Assembly: GCA_022605405.1 (NCBI GenBank)
Contig: JABYQQ010000028.1
Span: forward strand, 372,001 to 436,000
Reading direction: 5' to 3'
From: Earliella scabrosa
Lineage: Eukaryota > Basidiomycota > Agaricomycetes > Polyporales > Polyporaceae
Length of the DNA stretch: 64,000 nt
In this document: piece after piece, positions 23,077-34,273 of the stretch
Layout: every line of letters begins with the position of its first letter
Numbering within the stretch: position 1 is the stretch's first letter
Notes under the pieces: generated by a model
The model's database searches: none
Seen by the model: the letters and a program-made list of their open reading frames with translations, nothing else
What the model was told of the DNA's origin: nothing
Program-made: the position numbers and the translations under genes

Positions 23077-24139
23077 TCATTCATCACCGGGACCTCTCCC
23101 GTGGATACGTACCCGATGGATACAAGTGTGCGCATCTCCCCAGTTCTGCAGGATCTCCACGACATACAAGCCGAAGACGAGCTTCGAGTCCTGTATGTGT
23201 TGATAGACGGGAAACGTTTGTACGTGCTTCGAGGCCAATTGATACTCGAAATCTGCGAGCAGTAGGAAGGTGCGTCCTTGCATCACCGGTGGGCCTGCGT
23301 GTTGCAGAAGAGCAGGAGGGAAGAAGGGTTGCACAAGTTCGTACCGCTCGGTGTTTGCCTTCCCTTCCAGCATTCCCCATAACCGCACGCTCCTTGGTGC
23401 TCGCCCTCTCCTCTCCGCCTCCCAAGGGGGAATATGGTCAAGAGTGACGCTTGTAGGGTACGTGACGTACGGTAGTGATATGCCGACTTGACCTCGAGTG
23501 GAGGCGACCAACCAACACGGCCCGCCATGAGAGTTATCGCGAAGAATGACGCGGGCAGGGTGGTATGATGGCGTGGGGGGCGGGATAGAGTTGTTCGAAG
23601 TGAGCGAGGAGACTATCCGGGTGTCCCCCTCTTCTAACGCATGATCGCGTTGACCGATCTGCGCAAGGATCCCAGCCTCGATGGCCGCATCGATGTATTC
23701 ACGAAGGTACCGCGGGACGGTTTCTGGCGCAGTTGGCTGTAAGCGTGCGGGCGAAGACAACACCGACACAAGTTGGGTAGAGAAGTTCTTGAGGGACGAG
23801 AGATGGTGCGAGGTTGACATGAGTGACAAGACAAGGATGACGGACATGCACGCGGCCATGAACCACCTGTGCCATCCGGAGTAAGGCCGGGGTTGCGCGG
23901 GCTCTTCAGAAACTGCCGCGGCTGACTTGCGAGGGGTTGAACGGGAGGGCTGTGAGCTCTTGGAGCGAGGCAAGTCTTCAAAGCGTACGCGTTGTTTACG
24001 ACGTCCTGCGCCAGTCAACGCCAGTGTCTTATTCTTGACCGAGAAGGGACCTACCGTCAGGCTCAACGCCATCATCAAGGAACGCCCTTCCGTCGAAAGG
24101 ATTGGCAGGCTTCTCGCTCGGATCGGACTTGTTCACCAT
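23077..24139 (-). CDS. Cargo protein 2: SUN-domain nuclear-envelope-type membrane protein
   Basis: Two exons, 24139-24055 and 24005-23077, encode 337 residues. A soluble N-terminus carries a basic RRKQRVRF patch. One transmembrane helix (WFMAACMSVILVLSLM) lies at about residues 75-90, followed by a short stem. The C-terminal SUN domain is recognisable by eye: HGGPCWLVASTRGQVGISLP, YPTSVTLDHIPP, APRSVRLWGML, HVQTFPVYQ, FGLYVVEILQNWGD and the closing TCIHRVRIHG. SUN proteins sit in the inner nuclear membrane with the SUN domain in the perinuclear lumen, where they bind KASH peptides and link chromatin to the cytoskeleton. The gene is intact. Its presence inside a transposon is unexpected; tethering element DNA to the nuclear envelope is one speculative use. 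Confidence 0.85.
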
Positions 24140-24309
24140 TGCAAGCAGGGCGGACGGTGGCAGGTAGAGACAGAGGTGAGTTGGTGGCGTGGCAGACGGT
24201 TTTTCTGACGACAATAACGAGGATGATAGGTACATTATCGATCGAGTAAGAATATACATAAGGGGATTAATTATTCAGATAAGAAGTATACATGCCCCAC
24301 CACCGGACG

Positions 24310-25492
24310 TCCGATCGTAAGTGGGCTTCAAACTACCAGGGGTCAATGGACGGGAGTATCTCAATAAACACACTTGACTGCTCACCTCCCTTGGCCCTTG
24401 CCTTGCCCTTCTTGGCATCCAGTCGCTCCTTGTAGCCCAACTTGCGGTACCACTGGTGGGTGACCCAGTTGGGTTTCGGCAGTCCATTGTCGTCCTGACT
24501 GATAGCGAGCTTCCGCTCGTCCGCAGGACGCGTATCGCCCTTGTAAACAGACTTCCAAAAGGGCTGTCCCCCGGTTGTGGCCTCCATCCACTCCCACATC
24601 TGGGGCTCTTGGAGATGCGATGCGCAGTGGAAAAACAAGTCCCCAAGCTTCAACTCTGGATGCTTCGCCATGGCTGGCGGTGGGGCAGAGAGCGAATAGT
24701 TGCCGCTAGAGTAAAACCACGCCGTCTCGAACCTGACGTCGAGTCGTTTCTCCTCGTCCGTCGGCGAGCAGGTCTTCCAGTCTCGCTTATACTGGCGCTT
24801 GATGTCGTCGACGTCATCTTCGTACTAAGAATGATGCGGTCAGATATTGTCATGAGAAACAGAGAGGGAGGGCTTACAACATCTTTAGCCTTGGGCTTGG
24901 ACGCCGACGAGGTAGAGAGGACTGGCTCGACACGGAAGGTCGTCCGGATGGACGAACGCTTGACGGGTCGCTTAGAGCCCGGCTTACGTGCATATGGGCC
25001 TGGCTGCTGTGAAGTGCTGGGCCCAGGGGACGAGCGCGGCGGGGTTACTGGTTGCTGGAATGGCACATGGTCATGATCATTCGGCACGACGGGCGTGCTA
25101 GACCGTGACCGTGTTATAGTTGGAGGCGGCGGGACTTCGCTCGAGGAAGAACGTCGTCCATCGGAGTGAGACGAGGTTGCGGTGGACGAAGAGGCGGGGG
25201 GGGTAGACCGGAGACGCTGTCTGATTGAGACTCGGTTGGGGCAGCGGAGTCGTCCCATCGTCTGCCATCTTGATGTCGCATGGTAACCTAACCGTCGTGA
25301 GCACTTCAGGGCACAAGGAGACAACAGGGGTGCTCACTCATCGTGGAAGCAACGCGTGATGGTCATCTCCGCAGAATCCTCAAAGTTCGGGGCTACCGCC
25401 GCAGAGTATACGAGGTCAGTGACGTGGTTACGGCGGACCAGCGCGCGAGCGCCGAAGGTATAAGGGGTGGAGTTCGACGGCCGTTGCGCCAT
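24310..25492 (-). CDS. Cargo protein 3: unknown, with a frame break at a G8 run
   Basis: The start MAQRPSNSTPYTFGARALVR lies on an exon ending at a GTGAGC donor (about 25338). The next exon gives LPCDIKMADDGTTPLPQPSL. A Ser/Pro-rich basic segment follows (SSSSEVPPPPTITRSRS, RKPGSKRPVKRSSIRTTF), and then a charged exon with VDDIKRQYKRDWKTCSPT and LGDLFFHCASHLQEPQMW. The Ser/Pro segment is one base out of frame with the preceding part. The slip coincides with a run of eight G on the plus strand (about 25196-25203), so this is either a sequencing slip, a true mutation or a hidden intron. I recognise no domain. Gene reality is likely; the model is approximate. Confidence 0.55.
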
Positions 25493-25665
25493 GTTGGACA
25501 GAGTGTGGTTGTCTCGAGCCCCATCCTACACAAGTTATATGGCCACGACGGTCATAGTCCATTGTTCGTGAACATCTCATTCTATGAGACAAGCTTTGCA
25601 GCAAGGAAGGAGAATATAATGGAAAATCGCAATAACGCCATACAAAGGACAAACAAATGATAATA

Positions 25666-28497
25666 CTACCCGCGCCGGCATTCGGCCAGCTTAGGCGTGA
25701 TAGCCTGCGACACCACTTTCACGACGTTCTCCAAGATCGCTCGGTAGGCGTCCTCGACGATGCTCGAATAGATACCACGGGATAGCCACCGATCTGGATG
25801 AAACCGCTTCTGTGCCTGAGAGACGAATCGCACGTACTCGGCGTGATCGAGACGTTTCTTCGCTTCCTCGAAGAAGTCTTCAACAGCCGCCCAATCGATG
25901 GACTCCGGCGTGAGTTGCGCGGGAGAGTCGAGGACTGGCCATGGAACGGAGAAGAAATCAAGCGGAGGCTGCCCCACGAACTTCGCAGAGTCGAACGACT
26001 CTGTAAGCTCGACGTATCGACGGAGCGCCTTCGAGTGACTCCAAAAGGAGAAGCGCCACGTCTTCCGCGTACGATCCCACCGCTGCTCACGTTCACGCCG
26101 TAGTTGGGCCTGGATAGCCTGGGCTTGAGCTGAAGCGGACGGAGAGGGCGCCCGGGGAGCAGCAGGTGTAGCCGCCTGACGTTGACTGTTCGCTGCAGCC
26201 GTCGCGCTTGCACGACGTTGCTCTTCCGCTTTCTCTTCCGCTACCCGTCGCCGAGCCTCCGCTTCCCATAGAGGACGGTCCTTCTCGAGCTCTGCCATTT
26301 TACGGCGCGATTCTTCGATTGCAGCTTGACGAGCTCGCTCTTCATCTTCAGGTGAGATCTGAGCGGAGGGTAGCGGTGGGAGGGGGCTGTTCGGCCTGCC
26401 CCTCATCACCGTTAAACGGCAAGATGTTCTCGGGGTGCGCGGGATTTTCGTCACCGTACGGCGGTTGACTCCCATCGTGCTCAGCAGTACGAGTGTGAAC
26501 GCCTTAGTGTTCAAACGCGTCAGATGTCAGTCGAAGGTCACAAGGGAATATCGAGACAGCTGACCAGGGTGTGGGTCCTCGGATAAGATGTCCTCCCACA
26601 ACTTCTCGGTGCGCTTTTGCCGCTGCTCTTCTCGGTCGTAGATCCTGCGATTGTATTGGTCCACCCGTCTCCGATAAGTACGCTCGTATGCACGCTCTTC
26701 GGCCTTTGTATACTTCGACGTTCTCCGGCGTTTCAGACTGGCTTCGGCGTCATCGGGATCCGTGTCTGCCTGGGCGTCGCCTGGCGAGGACCGAGTCTGA
26801 TCTCAGCTCAACGACATAGTAAGATGTCAAGCTTACCTCGCGACGAGGACTTCACCCCTGCACTGGCGCTCGCGTTCGGCGAAGTCGACGAACCGTCCTC
26901 ATCGTCCGTGTCCAGGATCAAGTCCATGATCTCCATCTCGCTCTCGTCATCTGGGTCTGTGATGTCGGGCATAGGGCTCTCGCAGCCCATCTCGACGTCT
27001 TCGTCACAGTCAGCACCATGAGCGTCAACAGAAGCGCCTACTTTGGCGGACTCCTGCTGATCAGGAACAGCGGGCTCCGTGAGGGGAGCCTTCAATGGGG
27101 GTTGCGCGCCAGCGGGCGTCGTCTCCGGCTTGAACCCTGCGTCGGGAGGCGCCTGCTCCTGAGAAGCAGGCATGGGGGGAGGAGCGGATGACCGAGAGTC
27201 ATGATCGGAACGCAGGGGAGGAGGCTGGAAGGCCGAATCTTCTGTGTCTGCAGCTGTTGACGAGACAGGCACGAAGTGAGACGGAGAAAGGTCAGGGGTG
27301 GTCAGATCTGAATGTTGGCTAGGGCATCCCTCTTCAGCCGCGGATGCACGGGGCACGGGTGGGTCCGGGATGGGAACTTGAGGCGAAGATTGGCGTGTAG
27401 TGGGGATCTTAGGCGATGGACCACGAGTAGTGGATTCATGAGCCGAATCGGAGGAGGAGGCCCCGGGAATCTGGTCATGGTGCCTTGGTTTATGGGCCTC
27501 GGGAGCGGTCGTGGCGGGAGCGGGCGTGGCAGGAGCGGTCGTGGCAGGAGCAGTCGTGGCAGGGGCGGTCGTAGCAGGAGCAGTCGCAGCAGGAGCGGGC
27601 TCGTGAGAGGTTGTCTTACCAGGACGGGCAGCAGGAGGTGAGTCGGTCGGGCCCATATTGCGACTAGACCATGACCCGGAGCACGCCTTCGTAGAGGATG
27701 CTTGGCTTGCGTTGGCCTTGTTACCAGGGCTGTCGCTAGCAAGACTAGCTTTCGCATCGGTTTTCATGGCTCCGTCTGCTGCATCGGTCGCCGAGCTGGG
27801 ATCTGGGCTGTTGGTGTCCATACGAGAGTGTGGGGCGGTGCGGTTGCCTGGCTCAAACCTGACTTTTTTCTTGCCACGATCGGACGGGGCGGGAGTGTGT
27901 GATGGGATCTCGGTGTGTGAATGAGGAGCGCTAGACGAACGCTCTGTGGTACTCTGGCGAGGTGCGGTGGTAGAGGAAGGTTGGCAAGTTGTAGTGGCAT
28001 GAGTGGAGGAAGGTGGGCGAGACCGATGTCCCAACTGTGGATTCCTGATTATGAAGGGGATTTCCGGTAATGCAGGTACGTAGCAGGCGTATGCCGGATC
28101 TAACTTGTAAATGTCCCACTGATCCTCGTAACATAGCACGATCTGGCTGGTCAGGGTAAGGACTCGTGCTGAACAGCGATGAGATGGCGACTCACCCGCA
28201 TAAAGACACCACTCGAGGCCAAGTACCCTCGGACGTCACTCCGGGTCCTAAATTGGCCGCAGGTACGAATCTCCATCGGTTGGGGGTAATGCGGTTAGGA
28301 ATCGTTTCAATTACTATGCGGTTGGACGGGAGTACGGAAGGCATGCGATGGGCATCGCCGTTAGAAGTCGTGTGGTCGAATGTTGCAAATTGGAGAGTCG
28401 CTAAAGGATGCGTAAGCACCCTGTCTGTCTGAGATGGGTCTAAGATTCCCGGCCGAGTGCCTCGAAGAAGAGCGAGGGATGGAGGCGAGGTAGACAT
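25666..28497 (-). CDS. Cargo protein 4: long disordered protein with C-terminal coiled coil
   Basis: Exons 28497-28196, 28146-26837 and 26780-26565 join in frame. A last block ends at the stop at 25666, with its acceptor (about 26375-26450) unresolved. The N-terminal 150 residues look folded (DQWDIYKLDPAYACYV, PEIPFIIRNPQLG). A long Pro/Ser/Thr-rich region with repeated PATTA units and a KKKVRFEP patch comes next, then an acidic stretch (DEDVEMGCESPMPDITDPDD). The C-terminus has a strong charged coiled coil (ERARQAAIEESRRKMAELEK), a conserved-looking FWSHSKALRRYVELTE segment and a QKRFHPDRW motif reminiscent of J-domain-adjacent sequences. I recall similar FHPDRW-ending hypothetical proteins as abundant in polypore genomes, which would fit a transposon-borne family; this is memory, not a search. 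Confidence 0.65.
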
Positions 28498-29045
28498 GGT
28501 ATTTCGAGTAGCTAGCCGTCATCGACTTGTACGACGAGAGTGGCGAAGACACGAGAGTAGATTCCATCGTGAGCGCACAAGGGGTCGCGTAGGCACAAAG
28601 GAGTGGGTGCAAGGAGCGAGCAACAGCGTGGTCCGCCACTCGTTCAAGTCGCGGTGCGAACCTCCGAGCGCTCCGTCGTGTGCATGCGCGCCTTCTGCCC
28701 TCCTCCCCTCCTCCCTCCCTCTCTCTTTCTCTCTCTCCCCCTCCCTCCCCCCCTCTCTCTCTCCCTCTCTCACTCACTCACTTTATCTCTCTCTTTCTCT
28801 CTCTCGCTCATCATGTATCTATCTACTAGGCAGAACTGGTTTTTGCCAGTGCTGCTGAACTTCGTTCTCCACATACGCCTCAGGCCTATCAGCCTCATTG
28901 CGACTGTTAGCTGGATTTGATAAGATCTCCACGATGCCAATGCCACACGCTACCCTTTCCTTTGTGCTCATGCAGCTTTAAGCACCAAGCTCGAACAGAC
29001 CTCCTTCAGCAAATCTTGCCTCTTCGACGGACACTCGCCCCAGCC
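28498..29045. promoter_or_regulatory. Divergent promoter with pyrimidine tract
   Basis: It lies between the starts of cargo genes 4 (minus) and 5 (plus). From about 28691 to 28805 the plus strand is almost pure C/T (CTCCCT and CTCTCT units). Such tracts are common in fungal promoters and may exclude nucleosomes. Confidence 0.55.
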
Positions 29046-29586
29046 ATGCCATCTTCCACTCGACTGATGCTCCTCTCGAGCATTCTCGTTGCTGCGACGT
29101 ACTACGTCGCGTATGTTGCCGTTCTCGCCATGTGGGATAGGTTCGAGGAACAGTTCAGCGCTGTCACGACAGTCGGGCGCGCGCACGGCGTTGCGCATGC
29201 GCAGGATGCATACGCCAACACCACTGTCTCCTTCATCAGTCTTCCCATGTCCAGCGAAGGTGAGCCTCCATACCATATGCTCCATCGTCCTTCCCCAACG
29301 TCCCTTCCTAGCCTATGTGTGCATGGCGTCCAACGTAGATGACGTCCTCTCCACGCTACTCGTCCCCGCCCCAGCGCTCGCTTTGTTCCTTGAGCTGGTG
29401 AGTTTGAACTCCACCATCTTCGCAACTCAGCATCAGACCATATGTTAGGGTGACCTCCACCTCAACATGTGCGACTTCCCAGGCACAATGGCTGTTACGT
29501 TCACCGACGGTGCTGACCTCAAGATGTTTGCCGCGTTGTTGGAGGGTGCCATGACTGTCAAGTACCAACCTCGCCGTGGGCTTTAG
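29046..29586 (+). CDS. Cargo protein 5: small membrane-anchored protein, unknown
   Basis: Exon 1 begins at 29046 with MPSSTRLMLLSSILVAATYY, a signal anchor. It continues through DRFEEQFSAVTTVGRAHG to a GTGAGC donor at about 29261. The final exon (about 29449-29586) encodes GDLHLNMCDFPGTMAVTFTD and ADLKMFAALLEGAMTVKYQP before the stop. A middle exon ending in LFLEL just before 29399 connects them, with an uncertain acceptor. The product would be about 120-140 residues with one N-terminal TM and a small lumenal or extracellular domain. No family is recognised. Confidence 0.5.
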
Positions 29587-29757
29587 TCCCGGTCAGTCTG
29601 AGTCCTTGACAAGTTGTGAACGTGTCCGATCTGGTCGTTACTTCGTGAAGAGGAGAGTGGACGTGCTGGACGTGGTGTGATGATTGTACATGTATCGAGA
29701 ATTCCGAATCTAGTGCGCGGCGCGCCTGCTTACTCCTGCCTTGGACTTGCATGACCT

Positions 29758-31300
29758 CAAGCCTCAAGATCCCGCGCGATCGCCAGCAGGTAAGCGATGG
29801 CCACAGCAGCCAGCGCGACGACCAAACGAAAGACCTGGGATATAGTCAGTCCTGAGTGCCTGAGCTTCGGTCAAAGTGTCATACCGAGAACGAGGGATGA
29901 GGCCCCGTAGGCGTCGGCGCGTCCGCTACCCGTTCCTCGTGCTCCTCCTCCATGTCCTCATCCTCATTCCGTTCGTCCTCACTCCCGGCATCCATGGTCT
30001 TCGGGTCTTTTGCTTCCCATAAAATGCATGGCGAGTCCTTGCCCTTGTTGTAAACGCCAGTGGCGAGGAAGAAGCGGTAGTCGGAAGGCGCGGCCGAGGT
30101 TCTACAATAGCCCTAGATCTCGTTGAGAAACCTTGCATGAGCTTGTACGAGCAACTTACTGCGACAGCACGCACGGGGACGTTGTCTAGTCTGGGATGGG
30201 TCTCGGAAGAGCGCGAACAAATGGAGGATGATACGCACTCGGAATTGACAATACATCGAGCCGTCGCTTGTGATAGATATCCCATATGCCTGCCTTTCCG
30301 ACGGAGCTCCCTCCGATAATCGCATGCCCGCCATGGATGAATTGCACAGGGACGTAGTCAGGTGCTGGAGCGTCGTGTTCGAAGGAGCATACCGGCACTC
30401 CATCTTCCATTCGATAGACATCGAAGCCAGTGTCCAAGTTTGAGATCGCGAGATGCGTCCCGTCCTCAGAAAGTGAGGCATGACCGCTGACGACCAGGCC
30501 CCATCAGACAAGAGAAGTCCCGATCTATCGCAAGTACTCACACTTTGCCCGGGGCTGGGATCGTCCGCACGCTATGCCAGTCACGGGCGTCGTACAAACT
30601 GTAGAACAGTGTAATGAGTATAGAGGCAAATGATAGTGAGCGAGATAAACGTACTACACGCCATGATACATGTAAGTTACCAGGAGCAGGAGTTCGTGTT
30701 GGGTTGACGATGTCCAGTGAAGGCTTGTGACGATGACCTCACGGAGTGCGTTCTGTTTAACCGTCGGTGGGCCCGGAAGTGATTCTCTCAAGATATAAAT
30801 CTTGGCTTTGTGTGTCCAGGCCGCAATGATATACATAGTCGTATGAACCTATAGAGAATGCTTACCTGCTGGATCCCATTGCCATAACTTCAGCTCCTCG
30901 AGAGCTCCCGATGCGAGCCAGGAATTTTTGATTGCCAGCTGTTCCACTGGGAATCCATGAGCCCAAAAGCCGCTCACCGACAGATCGTTCTGTACTTGTT
31001 ATTGGGGTAGACGGCCACGGCAAACAGAATGCACGAACCTGCGTAATGGTCAGCCGGACGACATGACCACGCCTTGTGCCGAACAACAGTTCGCTTTCCC
31101 CCTCTGGCAACCAGACGATAGCTGTGATCTCGTGCTCGCCTATGTGCCGATAAAGCAGACGACCTTCCTCCACATGCCAGATACATAACTTCCCGTCTAG
31201 ACTTCCTGTCGCGAGAAAATTGCCTCCGGGGCTGAAGACGACCGTAGTGACGGCATCTTCATGGCAATTCAGATGGCAGAGCTGAGTATAGCGCAGCATG
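29758..31300 (-). CDS. Cargo protein 6: tail-anchored WD40-repeat protein
   Basis: Exon 1 starts at 31300 (MLRYTQLCHLNCHEDAVTTV) and shows classic WD40 strands: VFSPGGNFLATGSLDGKLCI followed by WHVEEG, then GEHEITAIVWLPEGESELLF. Further exons give NDLSVSGFWAHGFPVEQLAI, WLASGALEELKLWQWDPA, AKIYILRESLPGPPTVKQ, HASLSEDGTHLAISNLDTGF and HAIIGGSSVGKAGIWDIYHK. The last exon encodes an acidic linker (EDERNEDEDMEEEHEE) and a C-terminal hydrophobic helix (FSVFRLVVALAAVAIAYLLA) ending RDLEA at the stop at 29758. The propeller is probably a protein-interaction platform held on a membrane by a tail anchor. WD40 identity is secure; the exact exon count and the membrane (ER or nuclear envelope) are inferred. 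Confidence 0.75.
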
Positions 31301-31824
31301 GTGGTTGCGTATCGGCGACAGAGAAACGTAAGTGGTGATCGTGCGAGTGCTAGTATGTCCTCAAGTGAGCATGAGGAGGAGCCAGAGCCTCGCAGGAGCT
31401 CGCAGGCGGTCGCGGGCGGCGGTCGCGGGCCTAGGCGTCGCACTGCCACCCGGCCCGGGCCGATACTTGGAGCTTCTGGAGCTCGGAGTCGAAGCGCAGT
31501 AACTTCAATGTATGCCTCGACGACTCGGATTTTCATCTTCATTTAGGTCACTCATACCGTGAACATGTATCATCGACCTCTTCCACGCCTGGGTTCTGAA
31601 TCTTCGTGAGGATTGCTCACCCGCAGCGGACACTGCGACGTGTAGTGAGTTGGGCCCTCCTGCCGTTGCTTTGTCTCATTTCTCACACCCTCATCGTGCA
31701 CCTAGAACCCATCCGGCTTCCTTTGTGACAGAGTAGAAAAACAGGTCGCCCCCTCGTCTTCCGCCTCAGAGTTTCCCCTCTGCCTACCTGAGTCGCTCTA
31801 AGCATTCAGTCCTCGCCGATTACC
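31301..31824. promoter_or_regulatory. Divergent promoter between cargo genes 6 and 7
   Basis: A 524-bp gap between opposite-strand start codons. An unrelated open frame overlaps its left part. No distinct elements are assigned. Confidence 0.4.
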
Positions 31825-32415
31825 ATGTCTTTACACGAGTGAGTCGTTCTTCTTCGTGCTAACAACGTTGTACTTACTTGCACTAGCAAACTCCTGATCT
31901 CGCTTGGAAATTCGAACGTTACGTGCCATGTGTACATGGTCGGGGGGGACGACAGGAAGGGAGAGGAGCGCGACGTTTTTTTCCTGTTGGCCGAGTACGG
32001 CAAAGACATCCGTAAGATGCCCCTTTACTCTACCGCTGACATGATCTGAAGCTAGTGCAGATGTTCTCTTCGTGTGCGAGCTCCTCGACGGCTCAGTCTG
32101 TGCCAAGCCTCCCGTGGTCCTCTTTCGAGTGATGATCCCCGACGATCGCGTCAAGATCGACATGAGTCATGTAAGTTATGCTCTCTTCACCGCATATCCT
32201 ATCATTCTAACACGCTGTCTAATCAGTCCCAACATGCGATGCAGTTCTCCAGCGAGATGTACCGGTTCTCCCTTCAATTCGAGGAGCCGGCCGATTTCTG
32301 GGAGGCCGCGCGTATCATCGCCGAAGCTCACGCCGCTCGCGAGTTGTTCAAGAAGCTGATTGAAGATCTTCACGCCGACGCGCTCTCGCATGTTCCAACC
32401 ATGCATGAATGGTGA
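31825..32415 (+). CDS. Cargo protein 7: small protein, possible PH-like fold
   Basis: Four exons (31825-31838, 31887-32011, 32061-32170, 32227-32415) encode 145 residues. Strand-like segments NVTCHVYMVGGDD, DVFFLLAEYG, HVLFVCELLDGSVCAKP and PPVVLFRVMIPDDRVKIDM are followed by FSSEMYRFSLQFEEPADFW and a helix (EAARIIAEAHAARELFKKL). Seven-or-so strands capped by a C-terminal helix would suit a PH/EVH1-like fold, but no signature proves it. Intron phases (2, 1, 0), the nucleotide count before intron 2 (139) and several sequence positions match cargo protein 13, so the two are probably paralogues. Function is unknown. Confidence 0.7.
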
Positions 32416-32977
32416 CCTGACGATGCTTGGGTAGGGCTAAGGAGAACGGTGAGCTAGCTCTTCATTCACCCGCGATCTAGTGTTGACGGCCGATCTGCCC
32501 TGGCCCCTCGTTATCTCGCCGTTCCCGACGTCTACGACCAAGTGCATCCTATGCAGTCATCGTGTAGCATAAATCGTCGTACCATCCAGCCATCCCGCTA
32601 CGATACGCGCGGTCATTCTGTACAGGCGTGCCGCTCCGTATGTTGAATGTGATCCCAATTGTAACCAGAAGTTCAGAATCATATTTGTGCCGCTGAGATA
32701 CGGGTGCTGATGCAGGATATCGCGTCCTACCGCCGGTGGGAGCGCTTCATCATATCGACGAAGTCCAACAGGCCGCAGTGCACGCGGCCGTCGAGCTCAC
32801 AAAGCAAGTTCGAAGACCGGCCCATAGCTCACGCAAGCGTTGTTGTGTTTCACATCGATGGGACATCGAAAGGACGGTACGAGTAGTATACTTGCATCGT
32901 TCTAGATGACATCGGATGGCAATACGGAACACAAGGGGCACCAAAACCGCATCTGGGCCCACGATCTTGACAGCCTC
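32416..32977. other. Non-coding gap
   Basis: It lies between the convergent ends of cargo genes 7 and 8. I see no supported gene or repeat. Confidence 0.4.
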
Positions 32978-33538
32978 TCAAGCGAGTTCAGGAGCGATCC
33001 CTAGAACCTGCTCGAGGCGGCATATCTGTCGGACGTAGCTCAATGACATACCGGACATGGCCCATGGATTCAACGTCGAAAACTCACCTCACGGTTGAGC
33101 ACCATGAGCTCATGCTCAACACGGACGATATCATCTTGTAGTCCCGCAAGAATAGACTAGAGCAGTGATGAGTCTCTTGACAATACTTCAGATAGTTTTC
33201 TGCCAGGCGCACCTTAGCGGTGACGTCGCGCAATCCTGAGTAGATTGCGAGCTCCTCGATCGTAACGGGAGAGCCGGCGATGTTTTGTAGGTACTGGAGC
33301 AGCGCTTCTACATAGGCCTCTATGCTGGCGACGTAGATTGCACGTCTCTCGACTGCGCTCATGTTCTCTCTGAGGATGGGTAAGCATTGCTAGACAGGAG
33401 GAGACCCCGGAAGAGGACGACTTACAATTCCATCGGGGTAAAGATGTCCTTCTCAAAAGCGTGACCCCAGACCTGACGCCGAGGACAACGATAGTCGAGG
33501 GCGTGAGTCTGAGTTGGGTCGAGAAACGCGTAAGGCAT
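32978..33538 (-). CDS. Cargo protein 8: small coiled-coil protein
   Basis: Exon 1 is 33538-33426 (MPYAFLDPTQTHALDYRCPR, then HAFEKDIFTPMEL). Exon 2 starts at 33369 and continues in frame with ENMSAVERRAIYVASIEAYV, EALLQYLQNIAGSPVTIEEL and SGLRDVTAKVRLAENYLK. Later coding pieces give GLQDDIVRVEHELMVLNRE and, after another short intron, ICRLEQVLGIAPELA to the stop at 32978. The intron after ENYLK is about 30 nt in the simplest reading, so that junction is uncertain. The C-terminal half has a heptad pattern suited to dimerisation. I believe this belongs to a family repeated in polypore genomes, but the function is unknown. Confidence 0.6.
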
Positions 33539-34273
33539 CGGAGATCCCAGAGCGGCCGTAGTGTGCACGGCTTATAGGGGATGCTCACGGATGCGAGTCC
33601 TTATGTACAGGGTGGCATGGCACAGACCTTGTAGCCCCGACCGGCAAGTCAGCAACCCCCATCGGACACGGAAGCAAGGAATGGTACCGTATACGCACTT
33701 GGGACTGTCCTAAGCTGAGCATGTTTCATATCCGCGGTGATGGTTTCCTGCTTGCGCACCCCGATATCGGTAGATGCCTCCCTTCGGTAGAGCTGTCGGC
33801 CGACTCTGCCCCTCGTTCACGACGACCGCGGCCTGCTGTAGCCCTGTATCGAGTGGATCGTCGTCTTCTGGCGCCTTCGAAGCCGGAACGCAGATTTAAT
33901 TTCCAGGCTCTAGGTGAGCCAGTGAGAACCTGGGAGATCTCGTGGATAATTGCTGCGACGTCTCCGTTTGACTGAATGACTCAAGATTCATAGGAGGAGT
34001 TGAATGACCGACCTAATGCCTCCGAGCAGCATCCCCCAGCTTGCCCAGCCTCATCTTCCCCCTCCATATGGTGTGGCTACGATTGAGGGTGGTCCCAAGA
34101 AAGCACCAGGGTAATATGATAAGAGGAAGAACGAAGCGACAAGAAGCGACGACAACGCTCTCCGTGGCACCACGCCCACGGCTGTATCATATGATCTCGC
34201 GTAACTATGAAGCTATGCAGTTGGTGGCCGGAGTGCGGCCTCGTTCCGCAGTGTCAAGAGCTAAGATCGAAGG
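33539..34273. other. Non-coding gap
   Basis: Contains the presumed promoter of cargo gene 8 and the 3' flank of cargo gene 9. Short open frames on either strand are not supported by motifs or splicing. Confidence 0.4.

Noticed and set aside
26808..28139. 443-codon frame considered as a stand-alone gene
   Set aside because: It is exon 2 of the longer cargo 4 gene. An upstream ATG exon (28497-28196) and a downstream coiled-coil exon join in phase.
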